Below, piece after piece: positions 18,687 through 28,526 of a stretch of DNA of 64,000 bases (position 1 is the stretch's first letter; each line of letters starts with the position of its first letter). A program made the translations under genes and the position numbers. Location of the stretch: assembly GCF_022921055.1 (NCBI RefSeq), contig NZ_CP095061.1, positions 969,501 to 1,033,500 on the forward strand. The letters run 5' to 3'. Under the pieces are notes generated by a model. It was given only the letters and a program-made list of their open reading frames with translations, was not told where the DNA came from and did no database searches. Origin of the DNA: Hymenobacter volaticus. Lineage in GTDB: Bacteria; Bacteroidota; Bacteroidia; Cytophagales; Hymenobacteraceae.

Positions 18687-19307
18687 ATGGATATTATCAG
18701 CCGCTACTTCCCGCACCTCACCGACCACCAGCGCCAGCTATTTCAGCAGCTCGATACCGAGTTTCGCAGCTGGAACGAACGCCTCAATCTAATAGCCCGC
18801 ACCGACGTCAGCAATCTGGCGGAGCGCCATTTCCTGCATTCGCTTGGTATTGCCAAAGTGGTGGAATTTCCGGCCGGGGCGTCGGTACTAGATGTGGGTA
18901 CGGGCGGCGGGCTGCCAGGCCTGCCACTAGCCATTTTGTTTCCAGAAGCGAAGTTTCATCTGGTAGATAGCATTGGCAAGAAAATTCACGCCGTGCAGGA
19001 GATGGCTCGCGAGCTTGGCTTAACCAACGTTACGGCCGAGCAAATCCGGGCCGAACAGCTCCGCACCAAGTACGACTATATCGTAAGCCGTGCCGTGGCG
19101 CGCCTCGCCACCTTTCACACCTGGATTGCCTTCCGCTACAAACCCGGCGGCAGTGCAACCAACGGGCTGTATTACTTGAAAGGGGGCGACTTAACGGAAG
19201 AAATAGAGGAGTCGGGCCTAAAAGCCAAAATCCACGATCTGAAAGATTTCTACGAAGAGGAGTTCTTCGAAACCAAGAAGGTCGTATTTGTGCCCGTTAC
19301 GCAGTAG
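18687..19307 (+). CDS. rsmG: 16S rRNA (guanine527-N7)-methyltransferase
   Basis: 206 residues. Begins with a helical region containing W-N-E-R-L-N-L-I-A-R-T-D, followed by R-H-F-L-H-S-L. The SAM-binding loop is V-L-D-V-G-T-G-G-G-L-P-G-L-P-L-A; then come F-H-L-V-D-S-I-G-K-K and the V-S-R-A-V-A-R segment. It methylates N7 of G527 in the 530 loop of 16S rRNA; loss gives low-level streptomycin resistance in other bacteria. Length matches the family. It stands alone between a terminator and the convergent hydrolase gene. Confidence 0.95.
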   Translation: MDIISRYFPHLTDHQRQLFQQLDTEFRSWNERLNLIARTDVSNLAERHFLHSLGIAKVVEFPAGASVLDVGTGGGLPGLPLAILFPEAKFHLVDSIGKKIHAVQEMARELGLTNVTAEQIRAEQLRTKYDYIVSRAVARLATFHTWIAFRYKPGGSATNGLYYLKGGDLTEEIEESGLKAKIHDLKDFYEEEFFETKKVVFVPVTQ

Positions 19308-19399
19308 AAGCATCCTAGCTGCTTCCAAGGAAGAGCGGACAAGACGTAGCACTGTCTCTTCTTCCGAAAACGCCGTCTTGGGAGCTAGGCGCAAAAGAA

Positions 19400-20383
19400 T
19401 TATGCTGGCACTTGAGCCGTCAGAAACTCCACGGCCCGGCGCTCGGAATAATATTCGCCATCGGGCGTGCCCTCCGCAAATCCAACGTGGCCACCTCCCT
19501 GTGGGGTTTCCAGATACACGAACTCGCTGCGGGACGCCACTTCCCGCGGGTAGCAGGTGGGCGCCAAAAACGGATCGTTCTGAGCGTTGACGAGCAGCGT
19601 GGGGATGCGGATGGCACTGAGGTAGCGGCCCGAACCTGAGCGCTCATAATACTCATCGGCCGACTTGAAGCCATGCATGGGAGCCGTAAATCGGTCGTCG
19701 AACTGCGGGAAGTCGCGGAGCAAGTCTAGGCCTTCCAGGTTCACTTGGCCAGGTAGCAGCGCTGCCTTTTCGCGCATCTTGCGCCGCAACGACTTCATGA
19801 AGCGGTTTAGGTAGACGCGGTTTTCGGGCCGAGCAATCTGGTGGGAACTAGCTTTAAGGTCGGTGGGTACCGAAAACACCGCGGCGCGCTGCACCTCGTG
19901 GGGAACTCGGTCGGGGTTTTCGCCTAAGTACTTGAGCGTGACATTGCCGCCGGCCGAAAAACCCGTGAGATACACTCGCTGATAACGGCCAGTAGCCAAA
20001 GCGTAGCGCACCACAAAATCCAAATCGTCGGTGTCGCCGAGGTGATAGGAGCGGAGCAAGCGGTTCATCTCGCCACTACAACTCCGATAATTCCAAGCCA
20101 GGGCATCGAAGCCTGCTTTGTTGAGGGCGCGCACCATACCACGCACGTAGGGCCGGCCCGCGTCGCCCTCCAGACCGTGCGACACGATGCACAGCGTGTC
20201 CGCGCTTCGGTCATTGAGTCGAGACCAATCTAGATCCAGGAAGTCGCCATCTTCGGTTTCCACCCGTTCCCGTTCGTAGCGCACCTCCGGCACGGTACGC
20301 AATAGGCTCGGTACGATAGTCTGCAAGTGGCCATTGAAAAGGTAGAACGGCGGCTGATAGCGAGAGTGTGCAACAAGAGGCAT
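19400..20383 (-). CDS. YheT-family alpha/beta hydrolase
   Basis: 327 residues. The N-terminal F-L-F-N-G-H-L-Q-T-I-V-P motif is typical of the YheT/ABHD1-3 group. The catalytic Ser is in the nucleophile elbow T-G-F-S-A-G-G-N, the Asp in N-A-Q-N-D-P-F-L and the His in G-G-H-V-G-F. The oxyanion region is S-H-G-L-E-G-D. Members hydrolyse esters or act in lipid metabolism, but the physiological substrate is not known. No signal peptide is visible, so it is cytosolic. It converges with rsmG; no operon partner. Confidence 0.9.
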   Translation of the reverse strand: MPLVAHSRYQPPFYLFNGHLQTIVPSLLRTVPEVRYERERVETEDGDFLDLDWSRLNDRSADTLCIVSHGLEGDAGRPYVRGMVRALNKAGFDALAWNYRSCSGEMNRLLRSYHLGDTDDLDFVVRYALATGRYQRVYLTGFSAGGNVTLKYLGENPDRVPHEVQRAAVFSVPTDLKASSHQIARPENRVYLNRFMKSLRRKMREKAALLPGQVNLEGLDLLRDFPQFDDRFTAPMHGFKSADEYYERSGSGRYLSAIRIPTLLVNAQNDPFLAPTCYPREVASRSEFVYLETPQGGGHVGFAEGTPDGEYYSERRAVEFLTAQVPA

Positions 20384-20749
20384 AAGGACCGCAAGCTAGG
20401 TACAAAGCAACTGCTTAGTTAAGCAATGAAATATAAACAGATAATGTAGGCATGCATACTTTTTAATCGCAGAAAACTTGCCTCAGGCCTTGTAGAACTG
20501 TAGTTGCCGAAGGAAAGTTGCTGATGGAAGGCAAGCAAAATATATCAGATAGGCAAACAGGTAGCACTGTGTTAGTAGAGGTAACATGAATCCACAAAAT
20601 GCCAAACAAGGTTGAGTGAATATAGTAAGTTGAGTATGCCTCCCAAAGAATACGGCAACTGTGAGTAGCAATGACGCTAGATGACTCCGTTCAGCTTGGT
20701 ATTTGCGTTTGTACCAGAGTAAATTCAACCTGTTACATTCTACCAAGTG
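20384..20749. other. Intergenic region upstream of rpsT
   Basis: About 370 bases between the divergent hydrolase and rpsT genes. A 117-residue minus-strand frame (20483-20836) overlaps the rpsT promoter and start, and has no recognisable domain; not called. The only signal I see is the rpsT promoter at its right end. Confidence 0.5.
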
Positions 20750-20780
20750 TTTGCTATTTCCAACCAAAGCCTTACCTTTG
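20750..20780 (+). promoter_or_regulatory. rpsT promoter (-33 TTTG, 19-base spacer, -7 TACCTTTG)
   Basis: TTTG at 20750-20753 and TACCTTTG at 20773-20780 are separated by 19 bases, the optimal Bacteroidetes primary-sigma layout. Transcription should start near 20785, giving a leader of about 40 bases before the ATG at 20825. This is the clearest promoter in the window. Confidence 0.85.
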
Positions 20781-20824
20781 CCAACCCAATTGAATTGAAC
20801 TCGAGCAGAAGACCTTTCTAACAC

Positions 20825-21082
20825 ATGGCAAATCATAAGTCGGCCCTTAAGCGCATCCGTTCCAACGAGGCTAAGCGCGTGCTGAACCGTTACCAGGCAA
20901 AATCAACCCGCACTGCTATCAAGAAGCTGCGTGCAACCACCGACGCTACAGCTGCACAAGAGCTGCTAAGTAAAGTATCGTCGATGCTGGATCGTCTGGC
21001 CAAAAAGAACATCATACACAAGAACAAAGCCGCCAACAACAAGTCGAAGCTGGCTAAGTTCGTGAAGTCGCTGGCTGCCTAA
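20825..21082 (+). CDS. rpsT: 30S ribosomal protein S20
   Basis: 85 residues, highly basic. Starts M-A-N-H-K-S-A-L-K-R-I-R-S-N-E, the family signature, and ends with N-K-A-A-N-N-K-S-K-L-A-K-F. S20 binds the 5' domain of 16S rRNA and helps join it to helix 44. Single-gene unit with its own promoter and terminator. In other bacteria rpsT is autoregulated through its leader; the short leader here shows no obvious structure. Confidence 0.97.
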   Translation: MANHKSALKRIRSNEAKRVLNRYQAKSTRTAIKKLRATTDATAAQELLSKVSSMLDRLAKKNIIHKNKAANNKSKLAKFVKSLAA

Positions 21083-21117
21083 GCGGCAAAAGCTACTTTC
21101 TGCTCTTTTATACAGAG

Positions 21118-21148
21118 AAGGCCCTGCGCGCAAGTGCGGGGCCTTTTC
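21118..21148 (+). terminator. Rho-independent terminator after rpsT
   Basis: A ten-base stem (21118-21127 with 21136-21145, one wobble) closes an eight-base loop and is followed by a short T-tract. Confidence 0.8.
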
Positions 21149-21377
21149 ACGTTCAATCTAGTTGTACTACTTGTTGTCTCTGCGCTGAAAACGTTGGCTC
21201 CGTTATTTAGTACGAGCCTACCTAGCATTACCTATGCACCTCATGATAGATGGAGAAGCAAAAGCATGTGGCAGCTGAATTGACTAGTTGAGTTCTCCAC
21301 CTTTACCTAAAGGATGTAGAACAAGCTGTATAACTTCGGTTGTAGTCATCAAATTCGACTACAACCATAACTTAAAC
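21149..21377. other. Convergent intergenic region, no gene seen
   Basis: About 230 bases between the rpsT terminator and the pyk terminator palindrome. I find no coding frame or motif in it; together with the two terminators it makes up the 370-base gap between rpsT and pyk. Confidence 0.5.
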
Positions 21378-21447
21378 GAGCAACGTATTTTAATTAAAAG
21401 GCCCGTCTGAATCGTCAGATGGGCCTTTTAATTAAAATACGTTGCTC
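21378..21447 (-). terminator. Long palindromic terminator downstream of pyk
   Basis: Two 33-base arms (21378-21410 and 21415-21447) are complementary apart from one wobble pair, around a four-base loop. The GC-rich core with A/T tracts looks like a bidirectional terminator, but the pairing continues past the T-tract into a further ten GC-mixed bases, unusually long. It lies six bases beyond the pyk stop. Confidence 0.85.
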
Positions 21448-21452
21448 AGGTT

Positions 21453-22892
21453 TTAAGCTACGCTTACTTTCACCATGTTGGCTTTGCCTTTTTCATTGAT
21501 GGGCATAGAAGCGGTGTTGATGAACACATCACCTTTCTGGAGGTGGCCCATGGTGGTCAGCACGTACTTTATATCTAGTACGGTGTTATCGGTGCTCACC
21601 ATCCGGTCGTAGTAGAAACCGCGCACACCCCATATCAGGCTGAGGGTGGTCAGCAGGGGACGATTATCGGTGAACACGAAGATGTTGGCTTTGGGGCGGT
21701 ACTTCGCAATCTGGAAGGCCGTATAGCCGCGGTGCGTCATGGCCGTAATGGCCTTAGCACCTGTGTTCTTGGCTAAGTGACAAGCTGCCGACAGCAAACT
21801 GTCCACCATAAAGCTTGGAGCCGTAGGATCAATGGGGAACCAGTGGTTGTAGAGGCTCTGCATGCGGCTTTCTACGCTAGCAATAGTGCCCACCATCGAG
21901 CGGATAACCTCGGCTGGATACTGGCCTACGGCAGTTTCAGCAGACAGCATCAGCGCGTCGGCGCCATCCATCACGGCGTTGGCTACATCGGAGGTTTCAG
22001 CACGAGTTGGGCGCGGAGCCGAAATCATACTTTCCATCATCTGAGTAGCCACAATAACCGGCTTGCCGGCCTTGTTGCACTTCTCAACAATCATCTTCTG
22101 CGCCATAGGCACCTCTTCCATTTTCACTTCCACCCCTAGGTCGCCGCGGGCTACCATCACGGCATCCGTAATAGCAATGATTTCGTCGAGGTTGCGGAGG
22201 CCTTCGGGTGTTTCGATTTTGGCAATTACGCGCGTGTCCTTGCCTTCTTCCGCAATCAGGCTCTTGATAAAGCGAATGTCCTCGGCCCGGCGAGCAAACG
22301 ACAAGGCTATCCAATCCACATCATTGGCCAAACCAAATTTCAGGTCTTCAATATCCTTCTCGGTCATGGAAGGAGCCGACACTTCGGAATCAGGGAGGTT
22401 AATGCCTTTGCGAGGCTTTACCAGGCCACCATATATTACTTCCACGTCCACTTCCGTTTCGCGGTCAGTAGCCAGCACTTTCAGTTCAATCTTGCCATCA
22501 TCGAGCAGAATCATGTCGCCGGGCTTCACGTCGCGGGCCAGACCTAGGTAGATGGTGCTCAAGCGGGTAGCCGTGCTGATTTCCTTTTCGCCACATACCA
22601 GCTTAATTTTGTCGCCGCGCGTGATTTCGACGCCGCCGCCCTCTACCTCACCCAATCGGATTTTGGGGCCTTGTAAGTCTTGCAGCAAGCCGACATTGGT
22701 GCGCAAGTCTTTGTTTAGGCGCCGGACAGTGTTAATTACCGACAGGTGATCTTCGTAGGAGCCGTGCGAAAAATTGAGCCGAAATACATCCACCCCTTCG
22801 CGGATGAGCATAGCCAACCGCTCGTAGGTGTTGGATGCTGGGCCGACGGTGGCCACAATTTTGGTTTTATTGAACTGAGCACGTGTTTCCAT
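21453..22892 (-). CDS. pyk: Pyruvate kinase
   Basis: 479 residues from the ATG at 22892. N-terminus N-K-T-K-I-V-A-T-V-G-P-A-S; substrate site F-R-L-N-F-S-H-G; L-Q-D-L-Q-G-P-K-I-R; active-site signature I-A-K-I-E-T-P-E-G; metal site V-M-V-A-R-G-D-L-G-V-E; P-V-I-V-A-T-Q-M-M-E-S-M; C-terminal allosteric domain from about 345. Catalyses the last step of glycolysis (PEP + ADP to pyruvate + ATP) in the cytosol. The longer open frame to 23006 runs through the neighbouring inverted repeat and is not likely coding. It follows the IPExxxVDY gene on the same strand, 110 bases apart. Confidence 0.96.
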   Translation of the reverse strand: METRAQFNKTKIVATVGPASNTYERLAMLIREGVDVFRLNFSHGSYEDHLSVINTVRRLNKDLRTNVGLLQDLQGPKIRLGEVEGGGVEITRGDKIKLVCGEKEISTATRLSTIYLGLARDVKPGDMILLDDGKIELKVLATDRETEVDVEVIYGGLVKPRKGINLPDSEVSAPSMTEKDIEDLKFGLANDVDWIALSFARRAEDIRFIKSLIAEEGKDTRVIAKIETPEGLRNLDEIIAITDAVMVARGDLGVEVKMEEVPMAQKMIVEKCNKAGKPVIVATQMMESMISAPRPTRAETSDVANAVMDGADALMLSAETAVGQYPAEVIRSMVGTIASVESRMQSLYNHWFPIDPTAPSFMVDSLLSAACHLAKNTGAKAITAMTHRGYTAFQIAKYRPKANIFVFTDNRPLLTTLSLIWGVRGFYYDRMVSTDNTVLDIKYVLTTMGHLQKGDVFINTASMPINEKGKANMVKVSVA

Positions 22893-22901
22893 GGGCAAGT
22901 G

Positions 22902-22994
22902 GCGCCAAGCTCCAGCTTGGTAAGGGGTTGAACGGTGAGTGAAGTGGGAGGTCAGCACAGCCAGCCGACCGTTCGCCAAGCTGGAGCTTGGCGC
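22902..22994. repeat. Inverted repeat between pyk and the IPExxxVDY gene
   Basis: The left arm (22902-22920), reading GCGCCAAGCTCCAGCTTGG, is itself partly self-complementary. Its complement returns at 22975-22994, with a 54-base loop between. A shortened relative (a GCGCCA / TGGCGC hairpin) lies at 13308-13324 after ispE, which suggests a dispersed element family. Confidence 0.75.
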
Positions 22995-23002
22995 TATAAT
23001 CC

Positions 23003-23431
23003 TCAAAAGAGCAGATTTTCTTTAAACTTCAGGCTATTCGGGTCGAATTGACATACGTACTGCACGACAGGAAGGGCGGCAAGTTCCGTTACTAAGGTTT
23101 CGGGCGCTAGCATGCCCGAGCCGTTGCTGACCTGAATCAGGTAATCGTATTCCTTGATATCGGGTGCGAGAAACGGCTTTTTCAGTACCGACGGATCGAG
23201 GGAGCGGTTGCGCAACAGCCGTAGCGTGAGGTGCTCGGTGGCGTGCAAATAGTTGCTGATAACCAGCCGCCCTTGGCTGAACAAGTCGTAAATCAGATCT
23301 TGCTGTTTCACCAGCCGCAGGCGTAGCAGCTGGTTGAGTTGCCAAGCCAAGGTGTGCTCACGGCTCGACGAAACCACCCCAAATAGGTCGAAGTTGCATT
23401 CGTATTCTACGTCCAGAGTGAGCGTTTTCAT
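23003..23431 (-). CDS. IPExxxVDY family protein
   Basis: 142 residues. Small protein of unknown function found throughout Bacteroidota, recognised by its position next to acpP/fabF/rnc/pyk and by the pattern L-D-V-E-Y-E-C-N-F-D-L-F-G-V near the N-terminus, A-W-Q-L-N-Q-L-L, K-E-Y-D-Y-L-I-Q-V and the C-terminal F-D-P-N-S-L-K-F-K-E-N-L-L-F. No signal peptide or membrane helix, so probably cytosolic. It is read divergently from acpP and upstream of pyk. I cannot assign a reaction; the conserved neighbourhood hints at lipid or central metabolism. Confidence 0.85.
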   Translation of the reverse strand: MKTLTLDVEYECNFDLFGVVSSSREHTLAWQLNQLLRLRLVKQQDLIYDLFSQGRLVISNYLHATEHLTLRLLRNRSLDPSVLKKPFLAPDIKEYDYLIQVSNGSGMLAPETLVTELAALPVVQYVCQFDPNSLKFKENLLF

Positions 23432-23456
23432 GGGCAGGTACTAAAGCCAGAGCAAG

Positions 23457-23464
23457 CAAAATTA
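23457..23464 (-). promoter_or_regulatory. -7 element (TAATTTTG) for the IPExxxVDY gene
   Basis: Plus-strand CAAAATTA reads TAATTTTG on the minus strand and lies 26 bases before the ATG. It fits TAnnTTTG; no clear -33 box was found. Confidence 0.45.
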
Positions 23465-23531
23465 CACACCTAACCCACGAAATGAACTGCTCAGGTCAGA
23501 ATCTTGTACTGACAAGAATAGGGAGGCGATG

Positions 23532-23563
23532 TTTGAAAATGTTAGGGAAGATGGTGTTATTTG
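23532..23563 (+). promoter_or_regulatory. Probable acpP promoter
   Basis: TTTG at 23532-23535 and GTTATTTG at 23556-23563 (one mismatch to TAnnTTTG) are 20 bases apart, about 30 bases ahead of the acpP ATG. Confidence 0.5.
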
Positions 23564-23592
23564 TGGCGAGTTTTCTCTAAACCCCCACGGAA

Positions 23593-23829
23593 ATGTCTGA
23601 AATTGCAGAAAAAGTAAAAGCCATCATCATCGATAAACTAGGCGTAGAAGCATCTGAGGTTACTCCCGAGGCAAGCTTCACCAACGACCTGGGTGCCGAC
23701 TCGCTCGACACAGTAGAGCTGATTATGGAGTTTGAAAAAGAATTCAACGTGTCTATTCCCGACGACCAAGCCGAAAACATCGGTACCGTGGGTCAGGCTA
23801 TCAGCTACCTCGAGGAACACGCCAAGTAA
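23593..23829 (+). CDS. acpP: Acyl carrier protein
   Basis: 78 residues, acidic. The phosphopantetheine attachment Ser is Ser37 in the motif [13 protein letters not shown]. It carries growing acyl chains in type II fatty acid synthesis in the cytosol. Standard length. It is followed by fabF after 177 bases and then rnc, the usual order in this phylum. Its start is set by the ATG that gives the family N-terminus M-S-E-I-A-E-K-V-K. Confidence 0.97.
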   Translation: MSEIAEKVKAIIIDKLGVEASEVTPEASFTNDLGADSLDTVELIMEFEKEFNVSIPDDQAENIGTVGQAISYLEEHAK

Positions 23830-24006
23830 GTGGATAGTATTAAGTAATTGGTTTATAGTAAGGAGACCTTCCAGCCTATTTCAAGGCATATCTCACTACT
23901 CGCTACTTACTGCCAACTACTCGTTTTATAGCGGCTTTCGCGCATTCGGTCGGCCTGCCGCCGGCCGTTTTGCTTTTCCACTTTTTCGTAATCTCTGCCC
24001 ATTCCT

Positions 24007-25256
24007 ATGGCTTCTCGGAGAGTTGTCGTTACGGGGTTGGGTGCCATCACGCCGCTTGGTAGCACTGTTCCAGCATATTGGGACGGTCTGCGCCAAGGTA
24101 TCAGTGGTGCCGCACCTATCACCCGCTTCGACGCCAGCAAGTTCAAGACTCGCTTCGCCTGCGAAGTGAAAGATTACAATCCAGATAATTACTTCGACCG
24201 CAAAGAAGGTCGGAAGATGGACCTGTTTACGCAGTTTGCCGTCATTGCCAGCGACGAGGCCATCCTCGATGCAGGTTTGGCCGAAGGCGTAAACAAGGAC
24301 CGGGTAGGTGTTATCTGGGGTTCAGGCATTGGCGGGTTGCAAACGTTTCAAAACGAGTGCTTCACCTTTGCTAAGGGCGACGGCACCCCGCGCTACAACC
24401 CCTTCTTCATTCCGAAAATGATTGCCGATAGCTCGTCGGGCAACATTTCGATTAAGAATGGCTTCCGTGGCCCCAACTTCGTCACAACTTCGGCCTGTGC
24501 TTCTTCCTCCGACGCCATTGTAGCCGCCTACAACTACATCCGCCTCGGTATGGCCGATGTAGTGGTAACCGGTGGCTCGGAAGCTGCTATCACGGAAGCC
24601 GGGGTAGGTGGCTTCAACGCCCTCAAGGCCATGAGCGAACGGAACGACGACGCTCCTTCGGCTTCGCGGCCCTACGATAAGGACCGGGACGGTTTCGTGC
24701 TAGGCGAAGGTTCGGGTGCGCTGGTAATCGAGGATTACGAGCATGCTAAAGCCCGCGGTGCCAAAATCTACGCCGAAATCATTGGCGGTGGTCTTTCTTC
24801 GGATGCCTATCACATCACGGCTCCCGACCCAACAGGCGAAGGAGTGGTGCTAGTAATGCAAAACGCGTTGCGCGATGCTGGTATTCAGCCCGAGGAGGTA
24901 GACTACATCAACACGCACGGCACCAGCACGCCTCTTGGCGACGGTGCCGAGGTGAAGGCTATCCAGAAAGTGTTTGGAGAGCATGCTTACAACCTTAACA
25001 TCAGCTCTACCAAGAGCATGACGGGGCACTTGCTGGGCGGTGCAGGCGGTATTGAGTCGGTGGCCAGCATTTTGGCTATTCAGCACGGCATTATACCACC
25101 TACTATCAACCACTTCACCGACGACCCCGAGTTGGATGCCCGTCTGAACTTCACGTTCAATGAAGCCCAAACCCGCGAGGTGAATGTGGCGATAAGCAAT
25201 ACGTTTGGTTTCGGTGGACACAACACGTCGGTGGTGTTCCGCAAATTTCAAGCGTA

Positions 25257-25257
<1 letters not shown>
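24007..25257 (+). CDS. fabF: 3-oxoacyl-[acyl-carrier-protein] synthase II
   Basis: 416 residues. Catalytic Cys164 in T-S-A-C-A-S-S-S-D-A; the two His in N-T-H-G-T-S-T-P-L-G-D and S-T-K-S-M-T-G-H-L-L-G-G-A-G-G; C-terminal glycine-rich N-T-F-G-F-G-G-H-N. It condenses malonyl-ACP with acyl-ACP to elongate fatty acids. The last base of its TAA is the first base of the rnc ATG, so translation is probably coupled. Confidence 0.97.
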
Positions 25258-25994
<737 letters not shown>

Positions 25995-26000
25995 ACATTT

Positions 26001-26347
26001 GTGAGGGGCTGTTTAAATGTAATCGGCTTTCTACTGCTAATCGGTATTATCTCTGTAGTTCTTCTCTATGCATATAACCGGTGGACATCGGTTGAGAAAA
26101 GCGTGATAGTAGTAATGCGCTCAAGCAATGAGGACTGTGATGAGTTTAATGCTTGTGGAAAATAGAGTCAGTATTGCAAGGTGATTTAGGTAAGACGGGA
26201 TCTTGCTTTTACTTAATCAATACCAAAAAGGAATACGCGAGGCGTGACAGTGTAGAAAGAATTTTAGTGAAAGGCCTATATACTAACGAAAATAGCCAGG
26301 CATTTTTCGCTAGTTGTACCGGGACGCGCATATTTATTGATAAATAG
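26001..26347 (+). pseudogene. Small single-pass membrane protein of unknown function, frameshifted
   Basis: From a GTG at 26001 a frame encodes one N-terminal membrane helix (I-G-F-L-L-L-I-G-I-I-S-V-V-L-L-Y) and then S-S-N-E-D-C-D-E-F-N-A-C-G-K before a TAG at 26163. The next frame continues from I-E-S-V-L-Q-G-D to G-T-R-I-F-I-D-K at 26347. One base added to the A4 run at 26159-26162 joins them into about 115 residues. The periplasmic part has four Cys (D-C-D, A-C-G, S-C-F and S-C-T). I do not recognise the family. It starts six bases after rnc and may be cotranscribed. Confidence 0.55.
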
Positions 26348-26474
26348 GTGACGATGCTTAAGGGTAAGGATAAATAGCGCTCTACCTCAGATATGCTATG
26401 CTTACTACAAACAAGTTTGCAACCTGATCAGCAGAAATAGAGTTGATTTGCAGAATCATCTTTTATTCTGACTT

Positions 26475-28414
26475 ATGCGAATCGCCGGCGCTGCCCTCAA
26501 CCAGATACCGTTTGACTGGACCCATAATCTGCGGGTAATCCGCGAGGCCATTGAGCAAGCCAAAGCGGCCGGAGTGGAACTGCTCTGCTTACCGGAGCTG
26601 TGTTTGACAGGCTACGGTTGCGAAGACCTATTCTTGAGTGACTGGCTTCCAGAGCAAGCACTAGCCCATTTGCAGCAAGTGCGGCCCTGGACCGAAGGCA
26701 TCTGCGTGGTGGTAGGGTTGCCGGTACGTTTGCAACATCGCACTTACAACACGGCTGCCGTGCTGCGCGACGGTCAGATTCTGGGCTTTGCGGCCAAGCA
26801 ATTTCTTGCCAATGATGGTGTGCACTACGAGCCACGCTTTTTCTACCCGTGGCCAGCCGGCGAAACCACTACCGTAACCTGGGAAGGTGAGGAGTGGACC
26901 TTAGGCGACATGATTTTCGAGCACCAGGGCGTAAAGTTCGGGTTTGAAATCTGTGAAGACGCCTGGCGGCCCGATGATGTGCGGCCAGCCTGTCGGTTAC
27001 GAGGCCGGGTGGATTTGATTGTGAATCCTTCGGCTTCGCACTTTGCCATGAGCAAGACCGACCTGCGCTACCAGTTAGTGCTACGGGCGTCGCGCAACTT
27101 CAATTGCACCTACCTCTACGCCAACTTGCTCGGCAACGAGGCTGGCCGCATCACCTACGACGGCGAAATACTGGTGGCCCGCAACGGCCACCTGCTGCTG
27201 CGCAATCAGCTCATGAGCTTCAAGGAAGTGGACATGGAATGCGTGGACGTCGATTTCACGGTGCCACTAGAACCAGTTTCGTTGGAAGCCATTGATCCAC
27301 TGCCTGCTCCCGACGAATACCGAGAACTGAACCAGGCACTGAGTTTGGCTTTGTTTGACTACATGCGCAAGGCACGCAGCCGGGGGTTTGTGCTAAGCCT
27401 GAGCGGCGGGGCTGATTCGTGCTTGTGCGCCGTGTCAGTGGCCGAAATGGTGCGGTTGGGTACCACCGAACTTGGTACGGCCGAATTTATGCGGCGCAGT
27501 GGCTGCTTTACCGGCGAAGAAATTGAAGCAATAGCTGGTCCGGTGGCCCCTGCTCCCGACCAGAGTATGCCCGGCCCGAAAGATGCTTCCTTAACGGACC
27601 CCGACCAGCAACAAAGAGCAATCAACAAACAACTCACTCACCGCTTGCTTACGTGTGCTTACCAGGGCACCGTCAACTCTTCCGACGATACGTTCAACTC
27701 AGCTAAAGAACTAGCGGATTCGATAGGAGCAGTGTTTTACAACTGGGAAATCGACCAGGAAGTGACGGGGTACGTGGGCAAAATTCAGCACGCGTTGAAC
27801 CGGGAGCTAAGCTGGAAAACCGATGATCTGGCCTTGCAAAACATCCAGGCTCGGGTGCGCGCCCCGCTATTTGGTTGCTCGCCAACGTGCAAAACTGCTT
27901 ACTCATCACTACCTCTAACCGTTCGGAAGCTTCCGTGGGCTACTGCACCATGGACGGCGACACGGCCGGTAGTATCTCACCCATCGGCGGCGTCGACAAG
28001 GATTTTGTGAAGAAATGGCTGGTGTGGGCCCAAACCGAGCTAGGGTACCCCGCCTTAAGCCACGTAAACAACCTGCAACCCACGGCCGAATTACGTCCTC
28101 TCGAAGAAAAGCAAACCGACGAGAGGGATTTGATGCCGTACGTGCTGCTCAACCGCATCGAACGGCTGGCTTTCTATAATCGACTCAGCCCGCAACAAGT
28201 ACTGGCCACGCTCGTGCAAGAAGAGCCAGCCACAGACCCGGAGCAATTGAAAACCTACGTTAAGCGTTTCTACAGCCTCTGGAGTCGCAACCAGTGGAAG
28301 CGCGAACGGTACGCCCCTAGCTTCCACCTCGACGACTACAACGTGGACCCCCGCTCTTGGCTGCGCTTCCCTATCTTGAGTGGCGGCTACACCGAAGAGT
28401 TGAACGCATTGTAG
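26475..28414 (+). pseudogene. nadE: Glutamine-dependent NAD+ synthetase, frameshifted
   Basis: Two frames together make a normal enzyme of about 646 residues. The N-terminal nitrilase-type glutaminase domain has Glu41 (L-P-E-L-C-L-T-G-Y), Lys108 (A-A-K-Q-F) and Cys160 (F-E-I-C-E-D-A-W). The synthetase domain has the ATP P-loop L-S-L-S-G-G-A-D-S and, after the break, N-C-L-L-I-T-T-S-N-R-S-E. The frame is lost at the C4 run 27862-27865; one extra C gives R-A-P-A-I-W-L-L-A-N-V-Q-N. It makes NAD+ from deamido-NAD+, ATP and glutamine in the cytosol. As the gene is normally essential, the frameshift is more likely a sequence error. Confidence 0.9.
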
Positions 28415-28496
28415 AAGAAGCAAGGCTGAGAATCCGGTTTGACGGCACGCTACGTGCCTCCTTTGTGCGCCAAGTAGAACCTTGTCGTTACTCTCT

Positions 28497-28504
28497 TACC
28501 TTTG
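28497..28504 (+). promoter_or_regulatory. -7 element of lgt (TACCTTTG)
   Basis: Exact match to TAnnTTTG, 22 bases before the lgt ATG. No -33 TTTG at the right distance. Confidence 0.45.
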
Positions 28505-28526
28505 CTTCACACTCGCTTAGAAGTAT

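Noticed and set aside
20483..20836. 117-residue minus-strand frame upstream of rpsT
   Set aside because: It covers the strongest promoter in the window and the rpsT start, and its sequence has no domain.
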